Position numbers and translations under genes: made by a program. A stretch of DNA of 64,000 bases from Posidonia oceanica (taxonomy: Eukaryota > Streptophyta > Magnoliopsida > Alismatales > Posidoniaceae), in the NCBI GenBank assembly GCA_037176725.1, contig JAZBRS010000076.1, positions 121,787,001 to 121,851,000 on the forward strand, given 5' to 3'. Below, piece after piece: positions 55,888 through 64,000 of this stretch. Within the stretch, counting starts at the first letter, position 1, and each line of letters opens with the position of its first letter. The notes under the pieces are model-generated. The model did not search any database, had not been told where the DNA came from, and was given only the letters and a program-made list of their open reading frames with translations.

Positions 55888-58800
55888 CTAGTGGTCCGGA
55901 CTTCATAAGGCAAGCACTTAACTGTCCTGACCTCTTCCAGGTCTTGATAGGGCTTGTGCCAAACATTCCTGGCGGTCCAGTCTTGATAAGGCTTGCACTT
56001 AAGATTCCTGACCTCTTCGGGGTCTTGAAAGTGCTTGCACCTATCATTCCTGGCGGTCCGGTCATGATAAGGCTTGCACTTATCATTCCAGGTCTTGATA
56101 GGGCTTGCATCTGTGATTCCTGGCGGTCCGGTCTTAATAAGGCATGCACTTATCAATCCTGACCTCTTCCGGGTCTCGATAGGGCTTGCACCAACCATTG
56201 CTCGTAGTCCAGTCCCGATAAGGCAAGCACTTATCATTCTTGACATCTTCCGGGTCTTGATAGGGCATGCACTTATCATTCCTGACCTCTTCTTGGTCTT
56301 GATAGGGCTTGCACCTTTCATTCCTACTGGTCCGGTCTTGATAATGCTAACACTTATCATTCTAGACATCTTCCGGGTCTTGATAGGTCATGCACATATC
56401 ATTCTCGGTGGTTCGGTCTTGTTATGGCTTGCCCTTATCATTCCAGACCTCTTCCGGGTCGTGATAGGGCTTGCAACTATCATTCTGGGCGGTTCGGTCT
56501 TGATACGGCTTGCACGTATCACTGTTGACCTCTTATGGGTTTAGATAGGGCTTGCAACTAACATTCCTAGCGGTCCGGTCTTGATAAGGCTTGCACTTAT
56601 CCTTCCTGACATCTTCTGGGTCTTGATAGCGCTTGCTCCAAGCATTCCTGGCAGTCTGGTCATGATAAGGCTTGCACTCATCATTCCTGACCTCTTCCGG
56701 GTCCTGATCGGGCTTGTTGCCATCATTCCTGGTGGTCTGGTGATGATAAGGCTTGCACAATCATTCTTGACCTCTTCCAGGTCTTGATAGGGCTTGCACC
56801 TTTCATTCGGGCGGTTAGGTCATGATAAGGCTTGCACTTATCATTCTTGACTGCTTCTGGGTTTTGTTAGGGCTTGCACCTAACATTCCTAGCGGTCCAG
56901 TCATGATAAGGCTTGCAATTATCTTTCCTGACCTCTTCCGCATCTTGATAACGCTTGCTCCTATCATTCCTAGCGGTCCAGTCTTGATAAGGCATGCACT
57001 TATCATTCTTGGCCTCTTCCAGGTCATGATAGGGCTTGCGCCTACCATTCTTGGTGGTCCGGTCTCGATAAGGCTTGCACTTATCATTCCAGACCTCTTC
57101 CAGGTCTTGATAGGGCTTGCACTGATCATTCCTGGCGGTCTGGTCTTGATAAGACATGCACTTATCATTCTAGACCACTTCCGGGTCTTCATAGGGCTTG
57201 CACCTATCATTCCTGGCAGTCCGGTCTTGATAGGGCGTGCAGTTATCTATCCTGACATCTTCCGTGTCCTGATCGATCTTGCACCAATCATTCCAGGCGG
57301 TCTGGTCTTGATAAGGCAAGCACTTATCATCCTTGACCTCTTCCAGGTCTTGAAAGGGCTTGCACCAATCATTCTTAGCGGTCCGGTCTTGGTAAGGCTA
57401 GAACTTATCATTCCTTACCTCTTCCGGGTCTTGATAAGGCATGCGTCTAACATTCCTGGCGTTCCGGTCATGATATGGCATGCACTTAACATTCTTGACC
57501 TCTTCCGTGTCTTGATAGGGCTTGCACCAATCATTCCTGGCAGTCCGTTCTTTTTTAGGCTTGCACTTATCATTCCGGACCTCTTCCGGGACTGGTTAGG
57601 GCTTGCACCTAGCATTCCTGGCGGTCTGGTCTTGATAGGGCTTGCACTGATCCTTCCTGACATCTTCTGGGTCTTGATAGTGCTTGCACCTACCATTCCT
57701 GGCCTCTTCCGGGTCTTGGTAAAGCTTGCACCTATCATTCCAGGAGGTCCGGTCTTGGTAAGGCTTGCACTTATCATTCCTGACCTCTTCCGGTCTTGAT
57801 AGGGCTTGCACCGATCATTCCTGGTGGTCTGGTCTTCATAAGGCATGCACTTATCATTCCTGACCTCTTCCGAGTCTTGATAGGGCTTGCGCCAATCCTT
57901 CCTGGCGGTCCGGTCATGATAAAGCTTGCACTTATCACTCCGGACCTCTTCAGGGTCTTGAAAGGGCGTGCACCTATCATTCCTGGTGGTCCGGTCTTGA
58001 TTAGGCTTGCTCCAACCATTCCTGACCTCTTCCTAGTCTTGAAAGCGCTTGCACATAACATTCTTGGCGGTCTGGTCTATTATGGCTTGCACTTACCATT
58101 CCTTACCTCTCCCATGGTCATGATCGGGCTTGCACCTATCATTCCAGGCTGTCCGGTCTTGATAAGGCATGCTCTTATTACTCCTGACATCTTCTGGGTC
58201 TTGATAGTGCTTGCACCTATTGTTCCCGGCGGTTCGGTCTTGATAAGGCTTGCACAAATCATTCCTGACCTCTTCAGGGTCATGTTAGGCCTTGCACCTA
58301 TCATTCCTGGCAGACCGGTCTTGATAAGGCTTGCACTGAACGTTCCTGACCTCCTTCAGGTCTTGATAGGGCTTGCACCTATCAATCCTAGCGGTCTGGT
58401 ATTGATAAGGCTTGCACTTATCGTCCAGGACCTCTTCCAGGTCTTGATAGGGCATGCACCTATCATTCCTGGTAGTCCGGTCTTGATAAGGCTTGCGCTT
58501 ATCGTTCCTGACCTCTTCCGCGTCCTGATAGGGCTAGCACCAATCATTCCTGGCGGTCTGGTCATGATAAGGCAAGCACTTATCAACACTGACCTCTTCC
58601 AGGTCATGATTGGGCTTGCACCTAACATTCCTAGTGGTCCGGACTTGATAAGGCAAGCACTTAACTGTCCTGACCTCTTCCGGGTCTTGATAGGGCTTGT
58701 GCCAAACATTCCGGGCGGTCCAGTCTTGATTAGGCTTGCACTTATGATTCCTGACCTCTTCGGGGTCTTGAAAGTGCTTGCACCTATCATTCCTGACGGT

Positions 58801-61105
58801 CTGGTCATGATAAGGCTTGCACTTATCATTCCAGGTCTTGATAGGGCTTGCATCTGTGATTCCTGGTGGTCCGGTCTTAATAAGGCATGCACTTATCAAT
58901 CCTGACCTTTTTCGGGTCTTGATAGGGCTTGCACCTACCATTGCTCACGGTCCGGTCCCGATAAGGCATGCACTTATCATTCTTGACCTCTTCCGGGTCT
59001 TGATAGGGCATGCACCTATCATTCCTGACCTCTTCTTGGTCTTGATAGGGCTTGCAAGTATCATTCCTACTGCTCCTGTCTTGATAATGCTAACACTTAT
59101 CATTCCAGACCTCTTCCGGGTCTTGATAGGTCATGCACATATCATTCTCGGTGGTTTGGTCTTGATATGGCTTGCCCTTATCATTCAAGACCTCTTCCGG
59201 ATCGTGATAGGGCTTTCAACTATCATTCTGGGCGGTTCGGTCTTGATACGGCTTGCACGTATCACTGTTGACCTCTTATGGGTTTAGATAGGGCTTGCAG
59301 CTAACATTCCTAGCGGTCCGGTCTTGATAAGGCTTGCACTTATCATTCCTGACATCTTCTGGGTCTTCATAGCAAATGCTCCAATCATTCCTGGCTGTCT
59401 GGTCATGACAAGGCTTGCACTCATCATTCCAGACCTCTTCCGGGTCTTGATCGGGCTTGTTGCCATCATTCCTGGCGGTCCGGTCATGTAAGGCTTGCAC
59501 ATTCATTCCTGACCTTTTCGAGGTCTTGATAGGGCTTGCACCTTTCATTCGGGCGGTTAGGTCATGATAAGGCTTGCACTTATCATTCTTGACCTCTTCT
59601 GGGTTTTGTTAGGGCTTGCACCTAACATTCCTAGCGGTCCAGTCAAGATAAGGCTTGCAATTATCTTTCCTGACCTCTACCGCATCTTGATAACGCTTGC
59701 TCCTATCATTCCTGGCAGTCCGGTCTTGATAAGGCATGCACTTATCATTCTTGGCCTCTTCCGGGTCATGATAGGGCTTGCGCCTACCATTCTTGGTGGT
59801 CCGGTCTTGATAAGGCTTGCACTTATCATTCCAGACCTCTTCCAGGTCTTGATAGGGCTTGCACTGATCATTCCTGGCGGTCCGGTCTTGATAAGGCATG
59901 CACTTATCATTCTAGACCACTTCCGGGTCTTCATAGGGCTTGCACCTATCATTCCTGGTAGTCCGGTCTTGATAGGGCTTGCAGTTATCTATCCTGACAT
60001 CTTCCGTGTCCTGATCGATCTTGCACCAATCATTCTAGGCGGTCTGGTCTTGATAAGGCAAGCACTTATCATCCTTGACCTCTTCCAGGTCTTGAAAGGG
60101 CTTGCACCAATCATTCTTAGCGGTCCGGTCTTGGTAAGGCTAGACCTTATCATTCCTTACCTCTTCCGGGTCTTGATAAGGCTTGCATCTAACATTCCTG
60201 GCGTTCCGGTCATGATAAGGCATGCACTTAACATTCTTGACCTCTTCCGTGTCTTGGTAGGGCTTGCACCAATCATTCCTGGCAGTCCGTTCTTTTTTAG
60301 GCTTGCACTTATCAATCCGGACCTCTTCTGGGACTGGATAGGGCTTGCACCTAGCATTCCTGGCGGTCTGGTCTTGATAGGGCTTGCACTGATCCTTCCT
60401 GACATCTTCTGGGTCTTGAGAGTGCTTGCACCTACCATTCCTGGCCTCTTCCGGGTCTTGGTAGGGCTTGCACCTATCATTCCAGGAGGTCCGGTCTTGG
60501 TAAGGCTTGCACTTATCATTCCTGACCTCTTCCGGTCTTGATAGGGCTTGCACCGATCATTCCTGGTGGTCCGGTCTTCATAAGGCATGCACTTATCATT
60601 CCTGACCTCTTCCGAGTCTTGATAGGGCTTGCGCCAATCCTTCCTGGCGGTCCGGTCATGATAAAGCTTGCACTTATCACTCCGGACCTCTTCAGGGTCA
60701 TGAAAGGGCTTGCACCTATCATTCCTGGTGGTCCGGTCTTGATTAGGCTTGCCCCAACCATTCCTGACCTCTTCCTAGTCTTGAAAGTGCTTGCACATAA
60801 CATTCTTGGCGGTCTGGTCTATTATGGCTTGCACTTACCATTCCTTACCTCTCCCATGGTCATGATCGGGCTTGCACCTATCATTCCAGGCTGTCCGGTC
60901 TTGATAAGGCATGCTCTTATTATTCCAGACATCTTCTGGGTCTTGATTGTGCTTGCACCTATCGTTCTCGGCGGTTCGGTCATGATAAGGCTTGCACTAA
61001 TCATTCCTGACCTCTTCAGGGTCATGTTAGGCCTTGCACCTATCATTCCTGGCAGACCGGTCTTGATAAGGCTTGCACTGAACGTTCCTGACCTCCTCCA
61101 GGTCT
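55888..61105. repeat. Segmental duplication with about 2.74-kb offset within the satellite
   Basis: Segments at 55888-58363 and 58630-61105 match at an offset of 2742-2743 bp; for example the frames at 56822-57799 and 59564-60541 encode nearly the same peptide. A further partial copy follows at about 61117-61490, matching 60552-60930 at an offset of about 565 bp. Copies differ more than those of the 1418-bp pair, so this event is older. Confidence 0.75.
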
Positions 61106-64000
61106 TGATAGGGCTTGCACCGATCATTCCTGGTGGTCCGATCTTCATAAGGCATGCACTTATCATTCCTGACCTCTTCCGAGTCTTGATAGGGCTTGCG
61201 CCAATCGTTCCTGGCGGTCGGGTCATGATAATGCTTGCACTTATCACTCCAGACATCTTCAGGGTCTTGAAAGGGCTTGCACCTATCATTCTTGGTGGTC
61301 CGGTCTTGATTAGGCTTGCTCCTACCATTCCTGACCTCTTCCTGGTCTTGAAAGGGCTTGCACATATCATTCTTGGCGGTCTGGTCTTGATATGGCTTGC
61401 AATTACCATTCCTGACCACTCCCTTGGTCGTGATCGGGCTTGCACATATCATTCAAGGCAGTCCGGTCTTGATTAGGCATGCTCTTATCATTCCTAACAT
61501 CTTCGGGTCTTGATAGTGCTTGCACCTATCGTTCCTGGTGGTTCGGTCTTGATAAGGCTTGCACTAATCATTCCTGACCTCTTCAGGGTCATGTTAGGCC
61601 TTGCACCTATCATTCCTGGTAGACAGGTCTTGATAAGGCTTTCACTGAACGTTCCTGACCTCTTCTGGGTCTTGATAGGGCTTGCACCTATCAATCCTGG
61701 CGGTCTAGTCTTGATAAGGCTTGCACTTATCGTCCATGACCTCTTCCTGGTCTTGATAGGGCATCACTATCATTCCTGGCGGTCTGGTCTTGTTAAGGCC
61801 TGCACTTATCATTCCTGACCTCTTCCGATTCATGTTTGGGCTTGCACCAAACATTCCTGGCGGTCCGGTCTTGTTAAAGCTTGTACTTATCATTCCTGAC
61901 CTCTTCCGGGTCATGATAGGGCTTGCACCAATCATTCCTGGCTGTCCGTTCCTGATTAGGCTTGCACTTATCAATCCTGACCACCTCTGGGTCTGGATAG
62001 GGTTGCACCTAGCATTCCTGGCGGTCCGGTCATGATAAGGCTTGCACTTATCATTCCAGACGTCTTCCAGGTCTTGATAGGGCTTGCACCGATCATTCCG
62101 GGCGGTCCGGTCTTCATATGGCATGCACTTATCATTCCTGACCACTTCCTGTTCTTGATCAGGCTTGCAACTATCATTCCTGGTGGTCCGGTCTTGGTAG
62201 GGCATACAGTTATCAATCCTGACATCTTCGGGTCCTGATAGGGCTTGCACCAAACATTCCCAGTGGTCTGGTCTTGATAAGGCATGCACCTATCAACCTT
62301 GACCTCTTCCCGGTCTTGATAGGGCTTGCACCTATCATTCCTAGCGGTCCGGTCTTGGTAAGGTTAGACCTTATCATTCCTGACCTCCCCCGAGTCTAGA
62401 TAAGGTTTGCCTCGAACATTCCTGGCGTTCCGGTCTTGATAAGGCATGCACTTACTATTCCTGACCTCTTTCGTGTCTTGATAGGGCTTGTACCAATCAT
62501 TCTTGGCGGTTCGTTCTTTTTTTGGCTTGCACTTATCAAACCGGACCTCTTCCGGGTTTGGATAGGGCTTGCACCTAGCATTCCTGGTGGTCTGGTCTTG
62601 ATAAGGCTTGCACTTATCCTTCCTGACATCTTCCGGGTCTTGATAGTGCTTGCACATATCATTCCTGGCGGTCCGGTCTTGAAAAGCCTTGCACTTACCA
62701 CTCCGGACCTCTTCCGGGTCTTGGTAGGCCTTGCACCTATCATTCCATGCGGTCCGGTCTCGATAAGGCTTGCACTTATCATTCCTGGCCTCTTCCGGGT
62801 CTTGATAGGGCTTGCACCGATCATTCCTGGCGGTCCGGTCTTCGTAAGGCATGCACTTATCATTCCTGACCTCCTCCGGGACTTGATAGGGCTTGCACCT
62901 GTCAATCCTGGCGATCCGATCATGATAAGGCTTGCACCTATCATTCCTGGCAGTCCGGTCTTGATAAGGCTTGCACTTATCATTCCTGACCTCTTCTGGG
63001 TCTTGATAGGGCTTGCACATATCTTTCGTGGTGGTTTGATTTTGATTAGGTGTGCACTTATTATTCCTGACCTCTCCCTGGGTCATGATAGGGCTTGCCC
63101 CTATCATTCCTAGCGGTACGGTCCTGATAAGGCTTGCAGTAATCATTCCTGACCTCCTCCGAGTCATGATAGGGCTTGAGCCTATCATTCCTGGCAGTCC
63201 GGTCTTGATAAAGCTTGCACTTATCATTCCTGACCTCTTCCGGGTATTGATAGGGCTTGCAGCTATCATTCCTGCGGGTCCGGTCATGATAAGGCTTACA
63301 CTTATCATTCCTAACCTCTTCCGGGTCATGATAGGGCTTGCACCTTTCATTGCTCGCGGTCCGGTCCCAATAAGGCATGCACTTATCATTCTTGACCTCT
63401 TCCGGGTCTTGATAGGGCGTGCACCTATCATTCCTGACCTCTTCTGAGTGTTGATAGGGCTTGCAACTATCATTCCTACTGGTCCAGTCATGTTAATGCA
63501 AACACTTATCATTCCAGACCTCTTCCGGGTCTTGATAGGGCATGCACATATCATTCTCAGTGGTTCGGTCTTGATATGGCTTGCACTTATCATTCCTGAC
63601 CTCTTCCGGGTCTTGATAGGGCTTGCAGCTATCATTCCGGGCGGTTCGGTCTTGATACGACTTGCACATATAATTGTTTACCCCTTCTGGGTTTTGATAG
63701 GGCTACCAGCTAACATTCCTAGCAGTCCGGTCATGATAAGGCTTGCAGTTATCATTCCAGACCTCTTCTGGGTCATGATAGGGCCTGAAACTAACATTCC
63801 TGGTAGTCCGTTCGTGATAAGGCTAGCACTTTCATTCCTGACCTCTTCCGGGACTTGATTGGGCTTGCACCTTTCATTCCGGGCGGTTCGGTCATGATAA
63901 GGCTTGCACTTATCATTCTTGACCTCTTCTGGGTTTTGTTAGGGCTTGCACCTAACATTCCTAGCATTCCAGTCTAGCTAAGGCTTGCAGTTATCATTCC

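Larger units (their letters stand above)
47709..64000. repeat. Satellite array, 81-bp dimer unit, right block (continues past window)
   Basis: About 16.3 kb, some 200 dimers of the same 39 + 42-bp unit as the left block. It is one array with the left block, split only by the nested elements. Long segments are collinear with the left block: 11142 onward is near identical to 47935 onward, and 13906-14703 matches 52199-52996. Internal duplications are visible at 1418 bp and about 2.74 kb. The many long frames on both strands are by-products of a stop-free unit length divisible by three. No other element interrupts it. Confidence 0.95.

Noticed and set aside
11089..64000. Dozens of long frames (up to 423 codons) across the satellite on both strands as proline/leucine-rich or lysine-rich repeat proteins
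   Set aside because: Several frames are open at once on both strands, a direct outcome of an 81-bp unit with no stops. Starts and ends fall at random mutations and no recognisable domain appears.

Overview
This window is repeat-dominated plant nuclear DNA, probably from a eudicot and probably heterochromatic (pericentromeric or similar). No ordinary host gene, tRNA or rRNA was recognised. The identification as plant rests on the retrotransposons. All belong to one large Ty3/gypsy family of the Tat (Ogre-like) lineage, with LTRs of about 5.8 kb, a primer-binding site of the kind common in Tat elements, gag-protease with a G-patch, reverse transcriptase, a degenerate first RNase H followed by a second RNase H, integrase, and an extra ORF downstream of pol. 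I could not determine the species; a woody eudicot such as pomegranate is only a guess.

Layout. (1) 1-11138: partial Tat element 1 on the minus strand. It comprises decayed gag-protease (1-3985), leader, primer-binding site (5297-5314) and a complete 5' LTR (5316-11138). (2) 11139-19790: satellite array with an 81-bp dimer unit. (3) 19791-47703: a 27.9-kb interruption of the same array, resolved here as two nested insertions. The outer one is a solo LTR (19791-21073 plus 43229-47703) flanked by the target-site duplication ATAGG. Inside it sits Tat element 2 (21074-43223), flanked by the duplication CATGC. (4) 47704-64000: the same satellite array resumes and runs off the window.

Element 2 (minus strand) has an intact 3' LTR, a polypurine tract, a roughly 6.3-kb region downstream of pol, an uninterrupted pol frame, and a gag-protease frame with premature stops. 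Its 5' end is badly damaged: a deletion joins mid-gag directly to the first 1.77 kb of the 5' LTR. The TATA-like box, the rest of the LTR, the primer-binding site and the gag start are gone. The region downstream of pol holds a DUF7745/plant-mobile-domain-like ORF and several families of short tandem repeats (27, 38, about 62 and 83 bp).

The most interesting signal is structural. The satellite consists of alternating 39-bp and 42-bp monomers. Each consensus monomer carries a 7-bp inverted repeat around a 7-nt loop, and the two monomer types differ by a compensatory base-pair change in the stem. The tandem repeats downstream of pol in element 2 also carry short inverted repeats, and the 27-bp family shares the GATAG-N9-CTATCA core with the satellite. 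This suggests a link between the Tat 3' tail and the satellite. The array also shows higher-order duplications of 1418 bp, about 2.7 kb and about 8.9 kb.
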